From Methylobacteriaceae bacterium (GTDB lineage Bacteria > Pseudomonadota > Alphaproteobacteria > Rhizobiales > Beijerinckiaceae): a stretch of 64,000 bases of DNA. The position numbers and the translations under genes are program-made. Below are positions 1-8,540 of the stretch, piece after piece. Numbering within the stretch: position 1 is the stretch's first letter; each line of letters starts with the position of its first letter. Where the stretch lies: contig JACKJC010000001.1 in NCBI GenBank assembly GCA_020638195.1, positions 919,001 through 983,000 on the forward strand. The letters are read 5' to 3'. Below the pieces are notes generated by a model. The model saw nothing but the letters and a program-made list of their open reading frames with translations, was not told the origin of the DNA and did not search any database.

Positions 1-921
1 CCCGCCCGATGTCTGCGGGTCCGTCAGAAGATGGCGCCGCCACTCCGGCCAGTTCGAAGGCAGGACCACGTGTTCGCCATAGCTCGACCAGTTGCGATGC
101 GAGGCGCCGGTCACGCAGCCCTGTTGCACGAGCGCGGCCGCCGAGTCGAGAAATGGCAGGTTGGCCCAGTCGATCGTGATCGTCGCGCCCGACCCCTGCG
201 CCATTTCGAGCGAATGGCCGAGCAGGCCGAAGCCGGTGACATCGGTGATCGCATGCACATCGGCGTCCCGCGCGAGCTTCGCGCCGATCTTGTTCAGCGT
301 CGTCATGGAGCCGACCATCTCGGCGTACATGTCGCCCTCGATGAGGTTCTTCTTGACGGCCGACGAATACACGCCGACACCGAGCGACTTGGTCAGGATC
401 ACCGCATCGCCCGGCTTTGCCGTATTGTTGCGCCGGATGTTTTCTTCGCGACATGTACCGATCACAGCGAGACCGTAGACTGGCTCGGGGCAATCGATCG
501 AATGGCCGCCGGCGACGGGAATGCCGGCCTCCGCGCAGACCGCGCGCCCGCCATCGAGGATCTTGCGGACCATGTCGGCGGGAATCTTGTCGATGGGCAT
601 GCCGAGAATGGCGAGCGCCATGATCGGAGTTCCGCCCATCGCATAGACGTCGGAGATGGCGTTGGTGGCCGCCACACGGCCGAAGTCGAAGGGGTCGTCG
701 ACCATCGGCATGAAGAAGTCGGTGGTCGCGATCACGCAGGTCCCGTCGTCGAGCTTGTAGACCGCGGCGTCGTCGCCGGTCTCCGTGCCGACGAGCAGGT
801 TGGCGAAGGGACCGACGGCGGATTGGCCCGCCATCAGTTCGCGCAACACGGAGGGCGCAAGCTTGCAGCCGCAGCCCCCGCCATGCGCGAGGGAAGTCAG
901 ACGAACGACGGGCGCGTTCAT
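1..921 (-). CDS. selD: Selenide, water dikinase (selenophosphate synthetase), 3'-truncated by window edge
   Basis: SelD makes selenophosphate from selenide and ATP, the selenium donor for Sec-tRNA synthesis. The N-terminus reads MNAPVVRLTSLAHGGGCGCK; the family's catalytic Cys is Cys17, followed by Lys20, so this SelD is a Cys and not a Sec form. Further family motifs follow: TETGDDAAVY, TTDFFMP, DPFDFGRVAATNAISD and DVTGFGLLGH. The last visible residues resemble the DPQTSG segment near the family's C-terminus, so only a short tail is missing. An AGGAG site precedes the ATG at 921. It lies 20 bp behind the transglutaminase-like gene on the same strand, probably co-transcribed, and back to back with the selenoprotein operon starting at 2822. 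Confidence 0.95.
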   Translation of the reverse strand, partial: MNAPVVRLTSLAHGGGCGCKLAPSVLRELMAGQSAVGPFANLLVGTETGDDAAVYKLDDGTCVIATTDFFMPMVDDPFDFGRVAATNAISDVYAMGGTPIMALAILGMPIDKIPADMVRKILDGGRAVCAEAGIPVAGGHSIDCPEPVYGLAVIGTCREENIRRNNTAKPGDAVILTKSLGVGVYSSAVKKNLIEGDMYAEMVGSMTTLNKIGAKLARDADVHAITDVTGFGLLGHSLEMAQGSGATITIDWANLPFLDSAAALVQQGCVTGASHRNWSSYGEHVVLPSNWPEWRRHLLTDPQTSGG

Positions 922-941
922 GGGCGTTGCTCCTGCATCCC

Positions 942-2039
942 TCAGGCGGATGTCGTTTCTTTGGTGCGGATCGTATAACGGAAATTGTCGGGATCGAGCG
1001 GGTCGAGCTGCGCGCCCTTGGTCTCGCCCTGCGGATACATCAGGAAGCCGACCTTGCCGGTCTTCGAGCCGGGCAGCACGACATCATGCGCGCTGTTGTA
1101 GGCGAGCCAGTTCGTCTCCCACGAGCCGAACAGCGCTTTTCGCGCAGCCGCCACCTTGGCGTCGTTGATCGCCAGCTTGCCCGGCGGCTCCTCGAGGATC
1201 ACCTTGCGGACGTCGGCGGGGTCCATCGGAACCCAGCCGTGTCCTTCCAGCCAGACTTCGGCGCGGCAATGCTGCGCCTTCGTCACCATTTCGGAATTGG
1301 CGCCCAAGCTCTTGTAGCCGAAGCGCGAGGGCGCGATGCGCAGCCCGTAAACGTCGCGCGCCGGAATGCCGGCTGCCCGTGCAAGCGCGACGAACAGCGC
1401 GTTGAGATCCGCGCATTTGCCGCCGAGATCGCCCGACTTCAGCATGGCGGCCACATCGCCGGTCCCGCATCCCCGTGTGGAAGCGCGGCGATAGGAATTG
1501 TCGACGACCCATTCATAGATCGCGCGCGCCTTCTCGATGTCGGTCTTCGCGAGGCCGACAGCGCGATCGGCCGTGTGCTTCACGATGCCGTCGAGCGGAA
1601 CGAGATCGGTCGAGGCGAGATAAAGCTTGCGCTCGGCCTCCGACAGCGGCGCAACCTTCGCGGGCTTGCTCAGATCCACGGCCCGGTCGCGCGTCGCCAT
1701 CTTGCTGACGATTTCGACATAGGGTTTCTGCTCGGCTGCGGTCCATTCGACATGGAGAAGATCGGCGCCGCCGGACTTTGCTTCGCGCGCCTTGCCGTTG
1801 GTCTGCCATCGCGACCCCTTCGGCTGGAACCAGTCGGGCGCATTCATGGCGGGCAGCGGAACCCAGACCTGCGTCGCGCCTTCGGGCATCAGGATGTCGA
1901 CCCGCGTCGTCACCTCGAAGGTGCGCCATGCGCCGGGCGTCGGCGCGAACATCGCGTCGGCGTGAGCGATCCGCGGCGTCAGCGAAAGCGCGCCGGCGGC
2001 GGCGCCCGCCGCCAGGAAATTCCGTCTGTCGATCGTCAT
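942..2039 (-). CDS. Tat-exported transglutaminase-like (papain-fold) protein
   Basis: Product of 365 residues. The N-terminus MTIDRRNFLAAGAAAGALSL is a twin-arginine signal with likely cleavage after AHA near residue 27, so the protein should fold before export to the periplasm. The C-terminal half carries a transglutaminase-core fold with a plausible catalytic triad: Cys209 in GGKCADLNALF, His257 in AQHCRAEVW and Asp273 in VPMDPADV. Members of this superfamily are proteases, peptidases or amide-bond enzymes; the substrate is unknown. The start at 2039 is chosen over an upstream in-frame codon because GGGGAGGA precedes it and the Tat signal begins there. It sits between TlpA (16 bp) and selD (20 bp), which suggests one transcript and possibly a role linked to the periplasmic selenoprotein, but that link is inference. 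Confidence 0.85.
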   Translation of the reverse strand: MTIDRRNFLAAGAAAGALSLTPRIAHADAMFAPTPGAWRTFEVTTRVDILMPEGATQVWVPLPAMNAPDWFQPKGSRWQTNGKAREAKSGGADLLHVEWTAAEQKPYVEIVSKMATRDRAVDLSKPAKVAPLSEAERKLYLASTDLVPLDGIVKHTADRAVGLAKTDIEKARAIYEWVVDNSYRRASTRGCGTGDVAAMLKSGDLGGKCADLNALFVALARAAGIPARDVYGLRIAPSRFGYKSLGANSEMVTKAQHCRAEVWLEGHGWVPMDPADVRKVILEEPPGKLAINDAKVAAARKALFGSWETNWLAYNSAHDVVLPGSKTGKVGFLMYPQGETKGAQLDPLDPDNFRYTIRTKETTSA

Positions 2040-2055
2040 TGTCGGTCCTCCCCTC

Positions 2056-2601
2056 TCATTGCGCTGATGCGCTCTTGTTTCCGGTTTCCAGCAAGTTCTG
2101 CGGTTCGAAAGTGTCCCAGCCGACGCTCGTTTCCGCCGCAAGGCGCGGTTTCAGCCTGCCGTCGAGCACGAAACTCGTCGGCAGCACGGATGCGTTCCAG
2201 GCGCGGGCGGTCGAGCGGTCGCGGTCGAGCAGGACGGGAAATTCGGGGGCGAACGATTTCAGAAAGCGCCGAACGCGCAAATCGGGCTCTGCGACCGAAA
2301 TGGCGACAATGCGCACCGTCGGGCCCGCGCGACGCGCGAGACGCGAGAGCGCCGGAAATTCTTCACGGCACGGTTCGCACCAGGTCGCAAAAAAGTGAAC
2401 GATGGTAATCGCGCCCGGATCGGCGGGGAGCGAATGCGGTGCGCCATGGGAATCCGCCAGCGTAAAGGTCGGCGCGGGCCCGTTCCAGATTTTCAGTGGC
2501 GATGATTCGGCATGGGCGGTGGCGTCGCCGAAGGCGCGCAGCGCGAGGAAAAGAAACGTTACCAAGGCGCCCCGACACGCGGGAGCGAACCGATACATCA
2601 T
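2056..2601 (-). CDS. TlpA/ResA-like periplasmic thioredoxin-fold protein
   Basis: Product of 181 residues. An N-terminal hydrophobic segment (about residues 10-31, ending AHA) looks like a Sec signal peptide or anchor. The thioredoxin-fold domain carries the redox motif WCEPC (Cys75, Cys78) and the cis-Pro region VLPTSFVLDG. TlpA/ResA proteins are usually periplasmic thiol-disulfide reductants for cytochrome c maturation or other client proteins. The gene is first in a minus-strand run TlpA, transglutaminase-like, selD, and diverges from fdhA across 220 bp. A role in keeping thiols or a selenol reduced in the periplasm is attractive but unproven. Two ATGs (2601 and 2598) are adjacent; either may be used. 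Confidence 0.85.
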   Translation of the reverse strand: MMYRFAPACRGALVTFLFLALRAFGDATAHAESSPLKIWNGPAPTFTLADSHGAPHSLPADPGAITIVHFFATWCEPCREEFPALSRLARRAGPTVRIVAISVAEPDLRVRRFLKSFAPEFPVLLDRDRSTARAWNASVLPTSFVLDGRLKPRLAAETSVGWDTFEPQNLLETGNKSASAQ

Positions 2602-2691
2602 CGCGACGAAGCTAGCTCACTCCTGAAGCGGCGGTCAAACGCTCCGTCTACGCCGCGATGCAGCATGGGCAATATATGCAAACTGTTGAAT

Positions 2692-2720
2692 TTGACAGGA
2701 GTTAAGCCGGAACCTAACTT
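2692..2720 (+). promoter_or_regulatory. Candidate sigma70-type promoter for the fdh-sel operon
   Basis: TTGACA at 2692-2697 is a perfect -35 box. It is followed after 17 bp by TAACTT at 2715-2720, a moderate -10 match. The predicted start near 2727 falls at the left edge of the 2727-2744 inverted repeat and about 95 bp before fdhA. Seen by eye only. Confidence 0.45.
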
Positions 2721-2726
2721 TTCTGC

Positions 2727-2744
2727 AAGCTGATATGTCAGCTT
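2727..2744. promoter_or_regulatory. 18-bp inverted repeat at the predicted fdhA transcription start
   Basis: AAGCTGA-TATG-TCAGCTT is a perfect 7-bp dyad with a 4-base centre. Its position directly downstream of the candidate -10 box fits a repressor operator or a 5'-end RNA hairpin. No regulator is encoded next to it, so the binding protein is unknown. Confidence 0.4.
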
Positions 2745-2821
2745 CGAGTCGAAGGTCGCGCGGTTCCGTCGAGAGCGACAATCTCGGGGTTTCGGGCAGC
2801 CTTCTGTCGGGAGGGAACCCC

Positions 2822-5800
2822 ATGAATGTCGAGCTGTCTCGGCGCCAATTCGTGATTGGCGCCGGTGCGGGAGCGGCAGGCACGGCTCTCGGCGCGTTTG
2901 GTTTCGGGGAGGTCGAACAGGCCTACGCGACGACCATTCGGCCGTTCAAGCTGGCGAGCCTGAAGGAAGCCCGCAACACCTGCCCCTATTGCTCCGTCAG
3001 CTGCGGAATGATTCTCTATTCCAAGGAGAACCCGCAGACGAAGAAGATGGATCTCGTCCACATCGAGGGCGACGTCGATCATCCCGTCAATCGCGGCACG
3101 TTGTGCCCGAAGGGGGCGGCTGCTCTCGATTTCGTCCACTCCAAGACGCGCGTGCATTATCCGATGCATCGCAAGCCGGGTGGGGACAAGTTCGAGCGGG
3201 TTTCCTGGGATTTCGCGCTCGACCGCATCGCCAAGCTGATCAAGGAAGATCGCGACGCGAACTTCATGGAGAAGAACAAGGACGGCGCCACCGTCAACCG
3301 GCTCACGACGACCGGTCTGCTCGGCGGGTGCGCGGCCTCCAACGAGTCGGGATGGCTGACCTACAAGTTCGCCCGAAGCCTCGGCATCGTGCAGCTCGAT
3401 AATCAGGCAAGGATTTGACACTCGCCGACGGTGGCCAGTCTGGCTCCAAGTTTCGGCAGAGGCGCAATGACCAACTCCTGGACCGACATCCAGAACGCGG
3501 ATGTCGTGGTCATCATGGGTGGCAATGCGGCTGAGGCTCATCCCTGCGGCTTCAAATGGGTGACGGAGGCGAAAGCCAACCACGGCGCCAAGCTGGTGGT
3601 GGTCGACCCGCGTTTCACGCGGTCGGCGGCGCTTGCCGACTATTATTGCCCGATCCGCCCGGGAACCGACATCGCCTTCCTCGGCGGCGTCATCAACTAT
3701 CTCCTGTCGAACAACAAGTTCCACAAGGAATATGTCGCCAACTACACCAACGCCGCGTTCATCGTGCGCGAAGGCTTCAAGTTCGATCCGGAATCGGGCC
3801 TGTACTCCGGCTATAACGCCGACAAGCACAGCTACGACCGGAGCGAATGGGAATACGAGATCGGTCCGGATGGGATCGCGGTTCTCGATCGCGAGATGAC
3901 CAATCCGCGCTCGGTGATGCAGCTCCTCAAGCAGCATTATTCGCGCTACACGCCGGAAATGGTCTCGTCGGTGACGGGCTCGCCGAAGGACAAGTTCCTG
4001 AAGGTTTGCGAGTATCTCGCTTCGACAGGCAATGGCGAGCGTTCGGCGACCTTCATGTATGCGCTCGGCTGGACCCAGCACACGCATGGTTCGCAGAACA
4101 TCCGCACCGCGGCGATGGTGCAGCTTCTGCTCGGCAACATCGGCGTGCCTGGCGGCGGCATCAACGCGCTGCGCGGCCACTCGAACGTGCAAGGCTACAC
4201 CGATATCGGCGTCATGACCCATCTCATTCCGGGCTATCTCGGAATGCCGAAGGACTCGGAAGTCGACTTCAAGACCTACCTCGGAAATCGCAACTTCAAG
4301 CCGCTGCAGCCTGGCCAGACGAGCTATTGGCAGAACTACAACAAGTTCGCCGTCAGCTTCTTCAAGGCCATGTTCGGCGCCAAGGCGACGCCCGAGAACG
4401 GTTTCGGCTACGACTGGTTCCCCAAGGCCGACAGAAGCTACGATCACCTGGCTCAGTTCGAGGACATGCACCAGGGCAAGATCAACGGCTATATCTGCCA
4501 GGGCTTCAACCCGCTGTGGTCGACGCCGAACAAGAACAAGGTCGCCGAAGGTCTGGCGAAGCTGAAATGGCTCGTCAGCATCGACCCACTGGAAACCGAA
4601 ACGGCCCGATTCTGGGAGAACCACGGCGAGTTCAACATCGCCGAGCCTTCCAAGATCAAGACCGAAGTCTTCATGCTGCCGGTCGGCTGTTTCGCAGAAG
4701 AGGACGGCTCTCTGACCAACTCCAACCGCGCGATCCTGTGGCACGAGAAGGGCGCTGACATGCCCGGCGAGGCCAAGGGCGACGCGGCGGTGCTGGCGGA
4801 GCTCTTCGTCCGCATCCGCGACATGTACAAGAAGGACGGCGGCAAGGCGCCCGATCCGATCCTGAATACGGATTGGTCGTATCACGATCCGAAGAACCCC
4901 GAGGCCGTGGAGCTCCTCAAGGAGCTCAATGGCCGCGCCTTGACGGATCTCGCCGACGCCACCGGCAAGGTGACGCGGCCGGCAGGCCAGCAATTGTCGA
5001 GCTTCGGCGAGTTGCGCGACGATGGTTCGACCATGGCCGCCTGCTGGATCTACACGGGCGCCTATACGTCCGCCGGCAATATTACCGCCCGGCGCGACAA
5101 TTCCGATCCGAGCGGCAAGGGCGTGCACCCCAATTGGGGCTTCGCATGGCCGGCCAACCGGCGCATCCTGTACAATCGCGCTTCGGCCGATCCGCAGGGC
5201 AAGCCGTGGTCGGAGAAGAAGGCTTACGTGTACTGGGATGGCGCGAAGTGGACCGGCGCCGACGTGCCGGACTACGGACCGACGGTGGCGCCCGACAAGA
5301 ACGTCGGGCCCTTCATCATGAACCCTGAGGGCGTGTCGCGACTCTTCGCCCGCAAGTTCATGGCCGAAGGACCGTTCCCCGAGCACTACGAGCCCATGGA
5401 ATCCCCGCTGGACAACGCCTTCCACCCGAAGACGAACAAAAATCCGGCGGTGCGCATCTACAAGGACGACGTGGCTCAGCTCGGAACGACGAAGGACTTT
5501 CCCTTCGTCGGAACGACCTACCGTCTGACCGAGCACTTCCATTACTGGACCAAGCACGTTCACATCAACGCGTCGCTGCAGCCCGAGCAATTCGTCGAGA
5601 TTTCTGAAGAACTCGCGAAGGACAAGGGCATCGCGAACGGCGGCTGGGTGCGGGTGTGGTCCAAGCGTGGCTCGATCAAGGCCAAGGCCGTGGTGACGAA
5701 GCGCATCAAGCCCATCATGTGCGGCAACACGCCGGTGCATGTCGTCGGCATCCCCATCCACTGGGGCTTCGTCGGCGTCGCGCGCAAGGGCTTCGCCACC

Positions 5801-5899
5801 AATACGCTCACGCCCTTCGTCGGCGACGCGAACTCGCAGGCGCCGGAGTTCAAGGCGTTTCTCGTCAACATCGAACCGGCCGCGGCGCCGGTAGCCTGA
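2822..5899 (+). CDS. fdhA: Formate dehydrogenase N-type catalytic subunit, selenocysteine-containing (TGA at 3416-3418 read as Sec)
   Basis: Product of about 1025 residues if the TGA at codon 199 is decoded as selenocysteine. The upstream part ends LDNQARI and the downstream part continues HSPTVASLAPSFGRGAMTNSW in the same frame, exactly the FdnG/FdoG context around Sec196 of E. coli. The start at 2822 has a GGGAGG site and begins a Tat signal (SRRQFVIGAG) with likely cleavage after AYA36. A [4Fe-4S] site is Cys54, Cys57, Cys61 and Cys95. The molybdo- or tungstopterin protein oxidises formate in the periplasm and passes electrons to FdhB and FdhC. First gene of fdhA-B-C-E-selA-selB-selC. Without Sec machinery it would look like a broken gene; the linked selA, selB, selC and selD argue strongly against that. 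Confidence 0.96.
3416..3460 (+). promoter_or_regulatory. Bacterial SECIS element overlapping the Sec codon of fdhA
   Basis: Immediately 3' of the TGA (3416-3418) the mRNA can form a hairpin whose tip is GCC (3434-3436), loop AGTCT (3437-3441), GGC (3442-3444). The AGTCT apical loop and its distance from the UGA match my memory of the E. coli fdnG element. SelB bound to Sec-tRNA recognises this tip to recode UGA. The lower stem was not folded computationally. Confidence 0.8.
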
Positions 5900-5913
5900 G
5901 GAGGAGGAAGACC

Positions 5914-6852
5914 ATGTATCCACCGCTTCCAAATCCGGGCGTTGCGCCGTCAGCCCCGAAGTTCGGCGAGAAGGACCTCGTCCGTCGCTCCGCCTCGACG
6001 ATCACGCCGCCGGCCCAGCGCCAGCAGCAGGTCGCAAAGCTGATCGACGTGTCGAAGTGCATCGGCTGCAAGGCCTGCCAGTCGGCGTGCCAGGAGTGGA
6101 ACGATCTCCGCGAGGACATCGGCCACACCGACGGCACCTACAACAATCCGCACGATCTGACGCCAGCGAGCCTCACGGTCATGCGCTTCACCGAATGGGA
6201 CAATCCGGAGACGGGCAATCTCGAGTGGCTGATCCGCAAGGACGGCTGCATGCATTGCGAGGATCCGGGCTGCCTCAAGGCCTGCCCGGCGCCCGGCGCG
6301 ATCGTGCAATATTCGAACGGCATCGTGGACTTCGACCACGCCAAATGCATCGGCTGCGGCTATTGCGTGAAGGGCTGCCCGTTCAATATTCCGCGCGTCT
6401 CGAAGGTCGACAACAAGGCCTACAAGTGCACGCTCTGCTCCGACCGCGTCGCGGTCGGCCAGGGGCCTGCCTGCCAGAAGGCGTGCCCGACCCAGGCGAT
6501 CGTGTTCGGCCCCAAGGACGACATGAAGAAATGGGCGGACGGCCGTATCACGGACCTGAAGTCGCGCGGCTACAAGAACGCGGGCCTCTATGATCCCCAG
6601 GGCGTCGGCGGCACGCATGTCATGTACGTGCTGCAGCATGCCGACAAGCCGGAGATCTATGCCGGGCTGCCGAACAATCCGAAAATCAGTCCGCTGGTCG
6701 AAGCCTGGAAGGGCGTGACCAAATATGCCGGTCTCGCCGTCATGGGCGCCGTCGCCGCTTTCGGCTTCGTGCATCACATGATTGCCGGGCCCAACAAGGT
6801 GTCGGCTGAAGACGAGGCCAATGCGCAGCGCCTCGCGGGAGGAGAGTCATGA
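5914..6852 (+). CDS. fdhB: Formate dehydrogenase iron-sulfur (beta) subunit
   Basis: Product of 312 residues that carries electrons from FdhA to the cytochrome b subunit. Four ferredoxin-type cysteine clusters are visible: CIGCKACQSAC (Cys49, 52, 55, 59), CMHCEDPGCLKAC, CIGCGYCVKGC, and CTLC with the later CQKAC, consistent with four [4Fe-4S] clusters as in FdnH. A C-terminal hydrophobic segment (KYAGLAVMGAVAAFGFVHHMI) anchors it in the membrane. The start at 5914 follows a GAGGAGGAAG site 14 bp after the fdhA stop; longer in-frame extension overlaps fdhA and is rejected. Its stop overlaps the fdhC start by 4 bp (ATGA). Confidence 0.95.
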   Translation: MYPPLPNPGVAPSAPKFGEKDLVRRSASTITPPAQRQQQVAKLIDVSKCIGCKACQSACQEWNDLREDIGHTDGTYNNPHDLTPASLTVMRFTEWDNPETGNLEWLIRKDGCMHCEDPGCLKACPAPGAIVQYSNGIVDFDHAKCIGCGYCVKGCPFNIPRVSKVDNKAYKCTLCSDRVAVGQGPACQKACPTQAIVFGPKDDMKKWADGRITDLKSRGYKNAGLYDPQGVGGTHVMYVLQHADKPEIYAGLPNNPKISPLVEAWKGVTKYAGLAVMGAVAAFGFVHHMIAGPNKVSAEDEANAQRLAGGES

Positions 6853-7523
6853 GCTCCGACGACATCGGCGCCGCCGACAAGGTCCATCCTGGCAATCCTG
6901 TCATCGTGGATCGCTACACGCCCGGCGCGCGGGCCAACCATTGGGTGACCGCGATCTGCCTGATCGCGCTCGCTCTCTCGGGCCTGGCGCTGTTCACGCC
7001 GAGCCTGTACTTCCTGACTGGTCTCTTCGGCGGCGGCCAGCTGACGCGCACGATCCATCCGTGGATCGGCGTCGTACTGTTCTTCTCCTTCTCCGGATTG
7101 TTCTTCCGCTTCTGGAAGCTCAACCTGTGGAAGCGCGAGGACAACAAATGGCTCGCGCAGGCCGGCGATCTCGTCGCCGGCCACGAGGAGCGCATGCCTG
7201 AGGTCGGCAAGTACAATGCCGGCCAGAAGATGGTGTTCTGGGGCATGTCCCTGTTGATCATCGTGCTGATCGCCTCGGGCCTGACCATCTGGGACCAGTA
7301 TTTCTTCACCTACACCTCGATCGAGACCAAGCGCATCGCCGTGCTCGCGCATGCGATCGCGGCCGTCGTCATCATCAGCATCTGGATCGTTCACGTCTAT
7401 GCCGCCATCTGGGTGCGCGGCACGATGGGCGCGATGACCAAGGGGCAGGTGACCGGCGGCTGGGCCTGGCGCCACCATCGCAAGTGGTTGAAGGAACTGG
7501 TCACGGCGGAGCGTCGCCACTAA
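6849..7523 (+). CDS. fdhC: Formate dehydrogenase cytochrome b556 (gamma) subunit
   Basis: Product of 224 residues with about four transmembrane helices (near residues 31-52, 66-88, 128-148 and 162-190). This is the FdnI-type di-heme quinone reductase that moves electrons from formate into the quinone pool. Histidines suitable as heme ligands lie in helix contexts ANHWVTAIC, TIHPWIGVV, LAHAIAA and WIVHVYAA. The start overlaps the fdhB stop by 4 bp, indicating translational coupling. With FdhA and FdhB it completes a periplasm-facing respiratory formate dehydrogenase. Confidence 0.93.
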   Translation: MSSDDIGAADKVHPGNPVIVDRYTPGARANHWVTAICLIALALSGLALFTPSLYFLTGLFGGGQLTRTIHPWIGVVLFFSFSGLFFRFWKLNLWKREDNKWLAQAGDLVAGHEERMPEVGKYNAGQKMVFWGMSLLIIVLIASGLTIWDQYFFTYTSIETKRIAVLAHAIAAVVIISIWIVHVYAAIWVRGTMGAMTKGQVTGGWAWRHHRKWLKELVTAERRH

Positions 7524-7609
7524 GGTCGCAAGAGTGCATGTCACATCACGGCGGTCGCGTGAAATACGCGGCCGCTCCGCGTGGCCCGTGCGGTTCGTGA
7601 GCAGGCAAC

Positions 7610-8536
7610 ATGAGTGAAACCGGCGCAACGCCGATCGTTCCCGTCGATATCGGTTCGCGCGCCGAACCGCCCTTCGCGAAACTCCCCGATCCCACGACAC
7701 TGTTTCGTCTGCGCGCCCAGCGTTTCGCTGTGCTCGCGCAGACGCACGAACTCGCGCCCTATCTCCATTTCATGGCGGGTCTGGCGGAAGCCCAGCACCG
7801 CGCGAACGAGAGCAGCCTGCCCGAGCCGCGAATGCCCGGAAGGGCGGAACTCGACCTCGCAAGGCAGCACGCCATGCCGCCGATCGATCGCAACGGTTTT
7901 GCGGAAGATCCGGCTCTGGCCGCGACATTCGACAGATTGTTCGACCTCGCGCCGCAGATCGACATGCCCGATCAGGCGCGCGCCACACTTGCCAATGTCA
8001 CGCGCATGGACGGCGCCGAGCGGGAGGCGCTAGGGCGCGCGGCCTTCGAAATGCGCCTCGATCCCGCGCGCCTCGCCGAACAGGCATTTCTCGCGGCCGG
8101 CATGCAGGTTCATGCTGCGCGCCTCGCCTCGCGCCTCGACGTGAAGTCGCTCTCGCCGGTCGGGCAGGGCGCATGCCCTGTCTGCGGCGGCCCGCCGGTC
8201 GCGAGCCTCGTCGTCGGCTGGCAGGACGCGCATGGCTCGCGTTTCGTCTCCTGCGCGCTCTGTGCGACGCTCTGGCACGAGGTGCGCGTGAAATGCGTGT
8301 GTTGCGGCTCGACCGAGGGCATCCGCTATCGCGAGATCGAAGGCGGTCCGGGCGCCGACCTCGTGCGCGCCGAGTGCTGCGCGACCTGCAACAGCTACGT
8401 GAAGATCATGCTGCAGCACAAGGATGCGGCGCTCGATCCGGTCGCCGACGACGTCGCGACCGTCGCGCTCGACATGCTCCTGCGCGACGACGCGACGCGG
8501 CGCGGCGCGGTCAATCCGTTCCTGCTCGGTTATTGA
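7610..8536 (+). CDS. fdhE: Formate dehydrogenase accessory protein FdhE
   Basis: Product of 308 residues. FdhE is a cytoplasmic rubredoxin-like metal-binding factor needed for activity of Tat-exported formate dehydrogenases. The four CxxC motifs typical of the family are all present in the C-terminal half: CPVCGG, CALC, CVCCGS and CATC. It starts 86 bp after fdhC and ends 4 bp before selA, so it is part of the same transcription unit. The N-terminal half is the usual less conserved helical part. The other common accessory factor, FdhD, is not in this window. Confidence 0.93.
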   Translation: MSETGATPIVPVDIGSRAEPPFAKLPDPTTLFRLRAQRFAVLAQTHELAPYLHFMAGLAEAQHRANESSLPEPRMPGRAELDLARQHAMPPIDRNGFAEDPALAATFDRLFDLAPQIDMPDQARATLANVTRMDGAEREALGRAAFEMRLDPARLAEQAFLAAGMQVHAARLASRLDVKSLSPVGQGACPVCGGPPVASLVVGWQDAHGSRFVSCALCATLWHEVRVKCVCCGSTEGIRYREIEGGPGADLVRAECCATCNSYVKIMLQHKDAALDPVADDVATVALDMLLRDDATRRGAVNPFLLGY

Positions 8537-8540
8537 CGCC

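Noticed and set aside
3416..3418. fdhA as a pseudogene with a premature stop
   Set aside because: The TGA lies exactly at the Sec position, the frame continues with conserved sequence, and selA, selB, selC and selD are present beside it.
3431..5899. A separate gene starting at the GTG at 3431
   Set aside because: It would lack the Fe-S domain and signal; the frame is continuous with the upstream part through the Sec codon.
2738..5932. A 1064-codon open frame antisense to fdhA
   Set aside because: It is the complement of a conserved selenoenzyme gene; long antisense frames are expected in GC-rich DNA and its translation has no recognisable domain.
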